Assembly: GCA_017657125.1 (NCBI GenBank)
Contig: JAGFNX010000098.1
Location: forward strand, 62,001-126,000
Source of the DNA: Scopulariopsis brevicaulis
Taxonomy: Eukaryota > Ascomycota > Sordariomycetes > Microascales > Microascaceae
Reading direction: 5' to 3'
DNA length: 64,000 nt
Of the stretch, positions 33,296 through 43,547 are shown piece after piece. The position numbers and the translations under genes were made by a program. Below the pieces are notes generated by a model. That model worked only from the letters and a program-made list of their open reading frames with translations, was not told the DNA's origin and did not search any database. Position 1 is the stretch's first letter; each line of letters begins with the position of its first letter.

Positions 33296-35344
33296 TTAGA
33301 GAGCAATCGCAGCAATAAAGACCGCCGTGGCGACCGCAGCAATGATGGCAACCCCATGCCTACCTGCGGCACCCTCGGTTGTCGTGTGGTACGCCGTGTA
33401 CGTCGTGCCGTCCGCCGTCCAGGTCGTCGCCTCCGTCCAGGTCGTGGCCGACCCACCCGACGTCCAACTCGTACCCGACGTCCAACTTGTACCTGACGTC
33501 CAGCTCGTCCAACCGGTCATACTAGTCCCCCAGCACGTCGTATAAGACCCGTGACCAGAGGCACACGCGCACACTACGTTATTTAACAACCTGACTAAAC
33601 AGCGATACCTCGAGGGAGGGGGGTCTGGACTCACTCGCTGACGGGTTCCACATGATTGGCACGGCCGTCGGCTGCTGGCACGAGTCCTGGACGCAGGGCT
33701 GCACGAGCGCGCTCAGCGCCGCCTGCTTGTCGGGAGCGCACTGGCACAGGAAGTCGTTGATGTCGCAGCCGACCTGCGGGACGACGGGCGAGAGGCAGTC
33801 GCGTCCGCAGGCCGCAAAGGTCGGCCGGTGGGCCGCGCAGTCCTGCGCCGGCACCGACACGACGGAGCACGTGGTTGTTGCCGGGATCAGTTGCTCCGGC
33901 TCCGGGCTGGGGGCGGCTCGTGGTTCCGGAGTTTGTGCCGGGCCGGCGGCTTCCGCTTGGCCGCCCCATATTTCCTGGGCATTCCCAGTAGCCGAGGCAC
34001 AAGAGCAGACTGTCCGTCGATCAGCAACGTATGTCTAGGTGGTGGGGTGTGGTCCACGTACCTGAACTTCCTCCTGCGATGACGGATGGCAGCTCTGCCA
34101 GATTACACGCCGACAGCACGCAGGGCATCATCATCGTCGTCAGCTGCGCCTGGACGTCCTCCTTGCACTGGCAGCCGAAGTCGAGCTGCTCGCACCCGAC
34201 GTCGCCCGCCATCGACAGGTAGCAGCTCTGGGCACAGGAGGGCATGACCTGCTCAGCTAGGGACGTACAGTTTTCCTTCAGCAGGGCCACGTCTGGGGCA
34301 CACGTGGTCGCAGCTTCTTGGGGTTGGTGCTCGACGTCGCCCTCCGGCGCTTCGGGGGCGTCCCTCATCTCGATATTCCTGACACGGGGCTCCTGCCCTG
34401 TCGTGTAGTCGCTGTCGATCTTTGGCTCGGCCATAGATAGACAGGCACAGGCTGTTTCTCGTCAGTAGGATTCACGGATATCGATCGGTGGGTGACAGAT
34501 ACCTTGAGAGACGATTAACCCAGCTTGAGTCATGCTGTCGCTACCCTCGCAGGCAGACCTGACGCATTCATTGAGGAAATAGCTCAAGTCGCCCCCGGAA
34601 CTGTCCTGGCATTGACACCGGTAGTCGTGCGAAGTACAGCCGGCGTATGTCGCGGCGTCTTCGTAACATGCGACGGCACATGCCGGGAACCCAGACAGCG
34701 CTGCTTGGAAACAGGCGCCTGACTCACTACCTAGGGGTTGGTCCCCCGACATGTCATCGAGGGGTATCTGCGTGCCGTGCGGGACAGACACCTCCGTGAC
34801 GGTTTCTAAAACGGTGACGACGACCTCCTCGCACTCGGCGGCGTCCTGGCCGTTTTCATAGTCGGGTTGTGACTGCGGCTCTCCCGTGGGGTTGGCCTCT
34901 GGGCCGTCCGTGACGGGGATGAAGTTCAGGCCCTCCGAGGCGGCGGACATCACGCAGTCACATACGGAGGACCCGGCTTCGAGGCCGCTGAGGATGGAGG
35001 TCACGTCGCCCTTACACGCCGAGGTTGCGCATCCGAGGGCGAAGGACTGGATTGCGGCCGACGAGTCGGGGTTGCATTGGCCTTGGCTGTGTTAGATGTG
35101 CCCGGAATAGGGGAGGGCGACGTACAAGAGAGGTCAAGGGCGTTGGCGCAGCCTTTCTCAATGGCTCCGCTGGTAATGCAGCCGGCCTATGAACTCGGTT
35201 AACTACGGTAAACCGGTACAAGAGTATAAAGCGGACACTCACGACACAGCCCGGGAACTTCGAAGTCAAGCTCAGACACTGAGACTGAGCCGAGACGGCA
35301 GTCACGAAGATGAACCACGCGACGGTGTTGAACACTCGTTCCAT
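33296..35344 (-). CDS. GPI-anchored surface protein with four CFEM-like ten-cysteine domains
   Basis: Six exons (35344-35243, 35186-35126, 35081-34503, 34451-34062, 34009-33635, 33573-33296) join in frame to 594 residues. A signal peptide (MERVFNTVAWFIFVTAVSA) is followed by four modules at about residues 23-97, 178-251, 309-381 and 435-506. Each fits C-x(9-10)-C-x3-C-x9-C-x(6-7)-C-Q-C-x14-C-x4-C-x(15-17)-C-x-C. The core matches the CFEM pattern, and an Asp sits three residues before the CQC in every module (DLSCQC, DYRCQC, DFGCQC, DFLCQC). In Candida Csa2 the equivalent Asp binds heme iron. Linkers are acidic and Pro/Glu-rich. The C-terminus has Trp-Thr-Ser repeats and a hydrophobic tail (GVAIIAAVATAVFIAAIAL) like a GPI signal. 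Introns of 44-61 bp; the 44-bp intron 2 is the least certain boundary. Heme capture or wall adhesion is inferred, not shown. Confidence 0.85.
33455..33508. repeat. Three 18-bp tandem units inside the CFEM gene tail
   Basis: Three consecutive units of the form ACCYGACGTCCARCTYGT differ by only a few bases. Read on the minus strand they encode the Thr-Ser-Trp-Thr-Ser-Gly repeats just before the GPI signal. Such in-frame minisatellites often vary in copy number between strains. Confidence 0.8.
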
Positions 35345-37030
35345 CTTGTGTACTCCAGGTGGCTGTTGATGTACTGAAATAAGGTTGTTGGGAGCTCCCG
35401 GTTCCGGGTGTTTTTACTTCTTGAGGGACATACCGAGACGACAAGGGGATAGAGACGCGAAGGATGGCTCTGTTATTTAAGATATACCATGTCTCTCCAA
35501 CAAGTCCTCATGCTCTAGTGACACCCGTTTAAGGTCTCGTATCCTCCTCTCCGTCTCACAAGATGGGAGGCCGCTTCGAGCTGGTCCCACAAGCGGAGTT
35601 CGCCTTTACTTCTAGGTGAGCTCCATGTCACGATCGCGTGAGGTCAGTGTGCTCTAACATCGTGGGAACCAGGTGAGGCGCCGGAAGCCAGTCAACGCTG
35701 GGAACCGAGTCCCACGGGTCACGGACACAGAGTTTGGGAAAGTGTAGAACAAGGAGCGTTTCCGCGGAAGAAAGGGGGAATCGCCACACGCTGCAACGTT
35801 GCTCCGCGCTCGGCGTGTTCGTTAAACGCGTTTCACGTTTTGTGAACCGTGGGGAGGTCCTCGTCGATGGAATGAGACGGTATCTCAGGGGTCATCCATC
35901 CTCGCCCGTGATAGTATCGTCGGAAAGGCTCCGCATATTGCTGTCATCGGGCCGCCGCACCTGCCAGCAGGGAAACCCCCTCTGGCTATTCCGTGACGCA
36001 ACTGAACGCGCTCTCCCATTCTCTTCGTTTATGGGGTGCAAGCAAGCCCGGCCTCCCGCATGGGAACCTTTGCTGGCCTGCCACATCCGGGGAAGGGGGA
36101 CAAAGCGGCTACGGATGTCGGTTCCCGGGCAGTGTCCTCCTCGGCTAGGCTTCTGGCCTTGTGTAATGAACCACACGGGGGCGCCTGCTGGGTGTTGCGA
36201 AACCGGTTCTCCAGAGACGCGTAGGTGTCACCAGTCGACGCGGATGCTCGGAAACGTACTACACGGATGGATGGTCTATCTTGAAGGGACATCTTCGGCG
36301 CAAGACTGGAGCACCTTGTGCCCTGGTCCAACACGGGTTGCCACAGGATTTCGCATGGGCGGCGTTGGGGGAGCTAAGCAACTCTACCACTGCGTCTATA
36401 CTCTCGTAATGGTCAGGAAAGTGGAAACCGAGGATATGATGACCCCGGGCCCGAGGCTGGCAGGCTAGGGAAGGTGAGCTGTTGGTGGAAACAGCAGGAC
36501 CGGATCCCACTGCCTACCGCTCAAGTTCCGCGTTAGCTCGACAGACAAAGGTCATTCCCTCTCGAGTGGTCGTCGTTAGGGTTGGGCTGTGATGCTTTCT
36601 AGCGTGTTGGTGCCGGCGCCTGAGGACCTTGATGGTCTAACGTAGATCGGTTAAAACAGGTCATCAGCCCCCGTGTGCTTTGGCCTTACAATCCATTTGT
36701 TTTATCCGCTTCGGGGCACGAGATCCCACGGCCATGGGCCGATTTCATCAAGATGTTATATGTGCCACAGCGTTTGGTCGACAGCGTTGGTGCGTTTGAT
36801 TAGTGTTCGCACCGTTGATATATTCACGGGGTAGAGTCGATACACCAGGACAGACGCTTTGTCTGTGGTCACCGAAATGGGTTCGCGGAGAGAAATTTGG
36901 ACGGGGAAGAGGATGAACTCAAAGTTACGAGCTGAGGTAATGCTAAGTTACTCCCTCCTCGATGTTCTGTCAGCATCGACCCTTCCGACCCTTCCCCTGA
37001 CCCGACCAATGACCCAACCCTTCCTCGAGC
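35345..37030. other. Upstream region of the four-CFEM gene
   Basis: 1.69 kb lie between the CFEM start and the stop of the alcohol dehydrogenase gene. An AT-rich element (minus strand GGTATATCTTAAATAA, around 35475-35490) sits ~135 bp upstream of the CFEM start and could serve as a TATA region. An open frame of 244 codons at 35734-36468 has no motif and is not called. Confidence 0.45.
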
Positions 37031-38246
37031 TCATTTTCCAAAGACATCCTCATAGTTCGTCAGGCAGAACCGGTACTTAATATCGTGCTTCGCCAGCCGG
37101 TTTAGCGACGTCTTCAAGTTCTCCGCCGAGATGGGCACCTCCTCCACCCACGTGTGGATTCCCCTGTCGGCCGCAAGCTGCAGCATCTCCAGCGTCTCCC
37201 GCCGACTTCCCAGGTGCGAGCTTCCGATGAAGCATCCGTTGGGCATGAAGTCCTGATTCTTAATCGTGATGCCGTCGCCACCGGGAAGCCCGACCGAGAC
37301 CCACTTCCCGTGGACGTCGAGGAGGCTGAGGTAGTTTGCGAGCTCGAACCCGTCGAACGAGTTGGCCGTGTTGACGATGATGTCGAACGTCATGCGGTGC
37401 GGCTCGTTCCAGCCCTTTTCGTTGGTGGCCAGGAGCCCCGTCGCGCCCATCTTCTTCGCGTCCTCCTCCTTGGCGCGCGAGCGCGAGATGGCCCAGACCT
37501 CGGCGCCGAGGGCCTTGGCGAACAGGACGCCGAAGTGGCCCAGGCCGCCGATGCCGACGATGCCGACCTTCTTGCCGGGCCCGCAGCCATTGCGGACGAG
37601 GGGGCTGTACGAGGTCAGGCCGGCGCAGAGCATGGGCGCTGCGACGGTGCTAGGGAGGCCGTCGGGGATGGGGAAGACCCTGATGTCGGGTTAGTCGCCT
37701 GTGGCATCAGAAAGGGGAGGGGCAGAGGATGACGGGAGGTCCACGCACCAGTGTTCGTGGGTCCTCACGTGCGAGGAGTACCCGCCCTGCGAGATAATGC
37801 CGGTGTCGGGCCACTTTGCACCGTAGGTGTCGAGCTGATCGGGGCAGTACGTCTCGTTCTCGTTCTTGCACTGCCGGCAGTTGAGGCAGGAATACGACTG
37901 CGCGCCGACGCCGACGCGCTGGCCGGCCTTGATGAGGGACACCTTGGGCCCGACACGCAGCGCCGTTCCGACGATCTCTGTACGGAAAAGGCGTGAGCTA
38001 TCTGCCACCAAAACGGCTACGTGCGGTCCTGCTGTACTTACCATGGCCTACGGCAAGGGGGTAGTTCTGGGGGCCCCATTCGCCGTTGATGGTATGGAGG
38101 TCGCTGGCGCAGACACCGCAGCACTCAATCTTGATGTCGACGTCGTAGTCGCCAAACGGCTTCGGCTGGAACTCGTTCTTGTGGAAGTCCTGCCACGTCT
38201 CGGCACTGTCGACCTGGAAGCCGGTGAACTTCTCGGGGTACGCCAT
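37031..38246 (-). CDS. NADP-dependent zinc alcohol dehydrogenase (Adh6/cinnamyl-alcohol dehydrogenase type)
   Basis: Three exons, 38246-38042, 37977-37749 and 37679-37031 (introns 64 and 69 bp), give 360 residues, the normal length. The start MAYPEKFTGF was chosen over an upstream ATG that adds a non-conserved extension. Zinc ligands are visible: catalytic Cys46 in CCGVCASD and His68 in AVGHEIVG (joined across intron 1); structural Cys99, Cys102, Cys105 and Cys113 in SCLNCRQCKNENETYC. The Rossmann motif is GIVGIGGLGHFG, followed by SRSRAKEEDAKKMGA, whose Ser/Arg residues favour NADP(H). The family reduces a wide range of aliphatic and aromatic aldehydes in the cytosol. It is transcribed divergently from the small membrane-protein gene to its right. 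Confidence 0.93.
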
Positions 38247-38901
38247 GGCTACGAAGCTGCTGTTCTTCAGGGGAGTCGACTCAAGGTGAAGAGGTAAGTC
38301 CAAGGAAGAAAGGAGTCGGTATCAGGCAAAGGGATGGTATGGAAGGGCGGGTTCGCTTGAAAGAAGGGGGAGAACCTCTTTAACAAGACCACCACCTGGC
38401 CTACCCCACCCTTACATCTGGCTTCCGACGGACCGCGATGAGGGGAAACGAGGAGGGGGGCTTGTGTGCGAGCAATCGCGGCATCCTACTGGCCTGTATT
38501 CCAGGTTTACCCGCGCCCCTCAAGACCAGATACACCACGGAGCGCATCGCCTGGTCTCGATGCGCGTTGCATGCTCGCTCGTGTGGAGGGCCCTGACGCT
38601 AGTCATGACGTGGGGTAAGTTTGTTCGGAGGGGATTGACGCGGACGCCGATTTTCCCACCAACAGGACGCCGCCGTTGGCTATAATAAGGTAATGGCTCA
38701 ACAGCGATAACAGTGCTGTGGGGGTCAAGCTCGGGGTGTTTCCCGACTACAAATTACCTTCTGGAGCACCTCCCCACCGTGGCGTTCTGAGTGGATGAAG
38801 GATCGTGGCCCAGTGCGGGGCGCTGACTAATTGTGGAATTTTCGGAAGATCTCTCGCCGAGGCGTGGAGGAATCTGTCACTTTTGATGAAGTCCAAGCAT
38901 C
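38247..38901. other. Divergent promoter region of the dehydrogenase and membrane-protein genes
   Basis: 655 bp separate two outward-facing start codons. The region must hold both promoters. No other gene or repeat was recognised. Confidence 0.6.
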
Positions 38902-39405
38902 ATGGCGTCTAAATCTACGGCACCGGGCCGGCGCGTCTTCAGCGGCGTCCAGCTGCCCCTGATCTACCGCCTCTTCTTCCTCATTGTCGAGCCCGTCGCG
39001 GCGCTAGTCGGCGCATACTACGCGCACTTCCGGCCGCTGGACTACCTCTCCCTCACGCACGCGGCCTCAGCGCCGGACACCGCGGAGGCCGTACCGCTCG
39101 GCACCACGATCGCGCTCTCGCAGCTGGCGAACCTGTACCTTTTCTTCGCGGTCAACGAGGCGCTCGTCCTGAGGTCGACGGGGGATCTAAAGGTGTGGAA
39201 GACGGTCCTGTTCTGTCTGCTTGTGGGAGACCTGGGGCACCTCTATACGGTTCGGGAGCTGGGGGTCGGGGTTTACTACGGTGTGCTTGGGTGGAATGCT
39301 ATTGATTGGGGGAATGTGCCGTTTGTGTATTTCGGGATGGCGATGAGGGTTGCGTTTTTGGCGGGCGTTGGGTTATCTGGGTACGCGGGCAGGAAGAGGC
39401 AGTGA
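38902..39405 (+). CDS. Small four-helix membrane protein (DUF7704-like)
   Basis: A single exon of 167 residues. After a short basic N-terminus there are about four hydrophobic segments: IYRLFFLIVEPVAALVGAYY, a segment around LSQLANLYLFFAVNEALVL, KTVLFCLLVGDLGHLYTV, and GVYYGVLGWNAIDWGNVPF running into FVYFGMAMRVAFLAG. The combination IVEP--A--GAYYAHF, FFAVNEALVL, LLVGDLGHLY and W-NVPFVYFGMAMR resembles small fungal integral membrane proteins classed as DUF7704. Biochemical function is unknown. It ends with a basic tail (GRKRQ), suggesting a cytosolic C-terminus. Confidence 0.75.
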   Translation: MASKSTAPGRRVFSGVQLPLIYRLFFLIVEPVAALVGAYYAHFRPLDYLSLTHAASAPDTAEAVPLGTTIALSQLANLYLFFAVNEALVLRSTGDLKVWKTVLFCLLVGDLGHLYTVRELGVGVYYGVLGWNAIDWGNVPFVYFGMAMRVAFLAGVGLSGYAGRKRQ

Positions 39406-41357
39406 GATGGGAGAAGCTGGGGACAGCCGTGTTTCTACACTCCCTAAAGGCGTGGTTATGTATCGGAAGCATTTGATTGCAGTATCGGACGCTCTCTCCT
39501 CTGTGTAGCGTCAGGACACGGCAATGAGAGACCCGGCGGGCGGGCCCGACTCCGTCACATTCCCGCAACAAATACCATGTTTATTCCTCAACACGATGGG
39601 CATCCGCAAGACTCGCGAAGGCGTACGGAAAGATGTGGAAACTGGTGTCTGAGTCGGAACCCACGGGCTCCCGTCCCGTGTCTCTCCTGCGGAGTTCCGG
39701 TGGAAATGTTCCGGTTAGAGACATCAAGCGAGGCAAACCCGAAATACATGGCATGGGAATGGGGCAAAACAGCTAGGCAGAAGTTGTCTTGCTTGCTGTC
39801 CACAGTGGCCTCATGGAGGGCTCACGTCTCAAGCCTTCAACCTGAGGCGTGCACTCGTTTAGTCGGGGCCGAAGCTGAGGAGGCGGCATGCGGGGTGCGG
39901 GTTCAGGCGTCTTGGTGAAACCAAGAAGCAAAATCCTGCATATGCCGCTGTCATCCGTACCATGGATCACAGTTGACCTCGGCCCTCCACTCTCGGTACG
40001 GCTCGCGAGGCAGGCTGGCATATTGGCCGAATAAATCGTAATTTCTAGGCACGTGGAATTCCCAGGTGATGGTTCTGTTTTCTGCACGGGGTGACGTCTC
40101 GTCAACACCGCGGGCATATGTAATCAAACGATGCGAGATTATTACTCGGTACGAGGTAACACCAGCTCTTCCTCGGAGTATTCTGTGTCACATTCGGTGT
40201 TCAGCTATCCCTCCACCTCCGGCGCCCGGTCCCCCAGGACCTCCGTGCCGTGCCCGTGGCCGACATCTGCAGCGCACAGTCACTATGTCTTGTCATCAGC
40301 GCACTCATGCTCGTCATATTTAGATTTAGATGCGACCTGTCGTGCCAGCCTTTTAATAGCACACCCCGGCCCTCTTCATCTACTGGATTGGGTGTGTAAA
40401 ATTCTTCAAGCCCAGACCCTTTGCATCTTCTGTTTATTTTCGAAGAGTGCTCCACGTGCGGTGGAACCTTGACCACTTGACCACCCCCGCGTGTCGGCCG
40501 CAGCAGGCCAGATCGAGGCGCGAGACCGACGTCACGAATCTGGAGCCAGGGACAAAAAAGATTAAACACGAGGAGCCACTCACGGGAGTCTTGACCTGCA
40601 TCCCCTCGATTCCGATTCGCCTGCCATCTTAACTCCGCCTCTCCCTGCATACCAGCGAGGCGTACCGAAGGAAAGGCTAAACAAAGATCAACCGCTCGGT
40701 GGCTCGCTAATTCCTCAATACACTTGGGGATTAGAAGCAAACTCCGGGCTATTTCCACGGAAAACAAAGCTGGGAAAAGATTAAAGGCCAAAACTAGAGG
40801 ACATTCGTGTCCTCGCTAACGCCGGTCGAAAGATCGACGACGGATCGAGGAGTTGCATTCTAACTCTCCCCAGACCCACTGTGGTGGACCTCCTGCGCCT
40901 AGGCCCCACCGTCCCTATTTCAAGGACGCTGGCACCCTGACATTGATCGACCTCGCCGTTCCACGAATCCACTGACGTCGACAAGAACATTCCGCCCATC
41001 CTTCACGCCGTTCGCCGACGAAACCCGGCAACAACACGACACCGGGGTCGGGGTCGGGATCGAAACGGACACTCCAGTCAGGAGGACGCTAGAAGGCGGC
41101 CGAGCAGCGCGACGTAGTGGGCGGAGCAAACAGAACGACGCGCCCCATCGTGTCCGCTTGTTGATCAGTCGCTGGTTCATCCATCTGCTTCTTACCATGA
41201 CCGACCGCTTCTGCTAGCTAGACATGTACACCTGGACACGCCGTCCTACTGCTTTCCGACTTTTCCTTGCATAGACTCGCAGCAACCTCATCCTTACAAC
41301 TCTTCGACAGCGACGCGCATCTTCCCCATCTCCGACTGGGGGCCCGCTCAGGAAACC
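39406..41357. other. Upstream region of the F-box/WD40 gene
   Basis: 1.95 kb without a supported gene: 3' flank of the membrane-protein gene followed by the presumed promoter and leader of the F-box/WD40 gene. Only short open frames without motifs are present. Confidence 0.5.
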
Positions 41358-43547
41358 ATGTCTCCCGAATCATCGACCGCTGCTGGTGGACCAGCCACTC
41401 ACAGCTTCTCGAACGGCGCCCACGGTGGCGCGAACGACTCTCGAGCGCGCAGCATGAGCTTCTCCAACCTCCTACGACGACGGTCCAGATCGGTAATCGC
41501 AAACCCGGACGACGACTTTACGATGTCCGCTCTGTCGCAGGCTCTACCAGAGGCCTACGAAGAAGGGCGCTACGGGTCGAATGGCCAGGCCGGAAGTTCT
41601 GAGGGCGCATCGAGCCTCCGCGGCGTATTACGACGCGCCTCAACCTCGCTCAGAGTGAAGCTACACCGTCGACCTACGCTCAATCTCTCCCTCTCCGAAG
41701 CCGCGACCGCCGAACCCAGACCAAACACCGCCCACGTAAAGTGGAATAAGCTTCGACAGGCGGCAAGCTTCCGTCGACCGAGAACGCCGTACAGCGCTGA
41801 GCCCGCCGACATTCCATCCTACGATGACCCTAGCCAGGCCGAGCCCGGCTTCGCGGCGTTCCCGGTCCCCGGCATTGGCGGGGAACCGCCGATAATACCA
41901 CACAACACTGGTGCCGCGGCGAAGGCATCGGTTGCTTTGCAGAATGAGCACCTGTCCGCGCCGGTCGCGGACCCGAGCCCGCCGCAGCCGGCCTCGCACG
42001 GCGTTCAGAACAAGAGGCTCGCGCATCTACCCTTGGACGACTGCGGGAACGATCGCGAGAGCGGCATAGGCATAAATGTCGGGGGATCAGTCTCCGAGGT
42101 GGATCTGTCGGAGTCGAAGCGCGCGTCGCTGCAAGGCCAGGGTACGGACATCAGCCGCATCGACTTCATCACGCAGCTTCCCACCGAGCTCGCCATCCAG
42201 GTCCTCTCACACCTCGACTGCACGGGGCTCATGACTGCGGCCCGAGTCAGCCAGGCGTGGCGAATGACGGTATCGAACCAGCATATCTGGAGAGAATCGT
42301 TCCTGCGCGAGAAGACAGCGACGTACGCCACGAGTGGCCCCATCACGCCGGGCGCTGGCTTCGGGGTGCCGACGGTGAAGCCGACAAATGACTGGAGGGA
42401 GATTTACCTCGCGCGGGAAGAGCTGGACAGGCGGTGGAGGAAGGGGGAGGCAAAGCCCGTCTATCTGAATGGGCACATGGATAGTATCTACTGCCTCCAG
42501 TTCGATGAGTACGAGTTACCCATTCCCCGAACCAGAGGACGTCCAGGAGCTAACACGCGCAGATTCAAAATCATCACGGGCTCGAGGGACAAGACCATAC
42601 GCATCTGGGACATGCACACGTTTGAGTGCAAGCTCGTCATCGGGCCGCCCGAGGTCCTCGGCGACATGTTCGTGCTGATGGACGAGCACAGGCAGCCGGT
42701 CCACTACGCGACGCTCTCCAACAACCAGCGGGTGGCGCACTCGATGCCGGCGCTCGTCTCGTTCCCGACGCACCACAAGGCCTCGATCCTCTGCCTCCAG
42801 TACGACGACGAGATCCTGGTCACGGGGTCCTCGGACGCCACGTGCATTGTGTACAAGGTGCGGTCGGGCTACCGGCCCGTGCGGCGGCTGCGGCACCACA
42901 CGGCGGCGGTGCTGGACCTCGTGTTCGACGAGAAGCACATTGTTACGTGCAGCAAGGACGTTAGTATCTGCGTTTGGGACCGCGAGGAGGGGACGCTCCT
43001 GAGGAGGTTGAAGGGCCACTCGGGCCCCGTGAACGCGGTGCAGATGCGCGGCAACACTATAGTGTCCTGCTCGGGAGACTTCCGCGTCAAGCTCTGGAAT
43101 ATTGACACGGGAAAGAACATCCGCGAGTTCGCGGGCCACACCAAGGGCCTCGCGTGTTCGCAGTTCTCCGAGGACGGGCGGTACATTGCGTCGGCGGGCA
43201 ACGACAAGGTCATCCGCATCTGGGACGCCAACACGGGGGAGTGCCTACGCGAGATGAAGGCGCACGAGGGGCTCGTGCGCACGCTGCACATTGACAGCGT
43301 GAGCGGGCGGCTGGTGAGCGGGAGCTACGACACGGACATCAAGGTGTTTGACATGGAGAGCGGGTGCCAGCTTCTGGACTTTCCGAAATGGCATGCCAGC
43401 TGGGTGCTGAGCGCCAAGAGCGACTACAGGCGCGTCGTGAGCACGGGGCAGGACCCGAAGATTCTGATACTGGACTTTGGGGCGGGGGTGAGGGGGATCT
43501 CGGCGCTAGAGAGCGTCGGGAAGGGGAGCGAGGGGGGGTTCTTCTAG
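41358..43547 (+). CDS. F-box/WD40 SCF substrate receptor
   Basis: Two exons, 41358-42508 and 42563-43547, give 711 residues. The 54-bp intron (GTACGAG...GCGCAG, CTAAC branch) is in frame without a stop, but removing it joins LQFDE to FKIITGSRDKTIRIWD, a normal WD40 strand. Residues 1-265 are disordered, Ser/Arg/Pro-rich and basic. The F-box is near 270-315 (FITQLPTELAIQVLSHLD, then VSQAWRMTVSNQHIWR). About seven WD40 repeats follow, ending in IRIWD, VYKV, ICVWD, VKLWN, IRIWD, IKVFD and ILILD. Such proteins bind Skp1 through the F-box and phosphorylated substrates through the propeller, giving ubiquitination by SCF. It resembles the Pof11/FBXW class more than Met30 or Cdc4, but the orthologue is not certain. 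Confidence 0.9.
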   Translation: MSPESSTAAGGPATHSFSNGAHGGANDSRARSMSFSNLLRRRSRSVIANPDDDFTMSALSQALPEAYEEGRYGSNGQAGSSEGASSLRGVLRRASTSLRVKLHRRPTLNLSLSEAATAEPRPNTAHVKWNKLRQAASFRRPRTPYSAEPADIPSYDDPSQAEPGFAAFPVPGIGGEPPIIPHNTGAAAKASVALQNEHLSAPVADPSPPQPASHGVQNKRLAHLPLDDCGNDRESGIGINVGGSVSEVDLSESKRASLQGQGTDISRIDFITQLPTELAIQVLSHLDCTGLMTAARVSQAWRMTVSNQHIWRESFLREKTATYATSGPITPGAGFGVPTVKPTNDWREIYLAREELDRRWRKGEAKPVYLNGHMDSIYCLQFDEYELPIPRTRGRPGANTRRFKIITGSRDKTIRIWDMHTFECKLVIGPPEVLGDMFVLMDEHRQPVHYATLSNNQRVAHSMPALVSFPTHHKASILCLQYDDEILVTGSSDATCIVYKVRSGYRPVRRLRHHTAAVLDLVFDEKHIVTCSKDVSICVWDREEGTLLRRLKGHSGPVNAVQMRGNTIVSCSGDFRVKLWNIDTGKNIREFAGHTKGLACSQFSEDGRYIASAGNDKVIRIWDANTGECLREMKAHEGLVRTLHIDSVSGRLVSGSYDTDIKVFDMESGCQLLDFPKWHASWVLSAKSDYRRVVSTGQDPKILILDFGAGVRGISALESVGKGSEGGFF

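Noticed and set aside
35734..36468. 244-codon plus-strand frame upstream of the CFEM gene
   Set aside because: It opens at a TTG, has no motif, signal peptide or membrane segment, and its composition looks like translated intergenic DNA.
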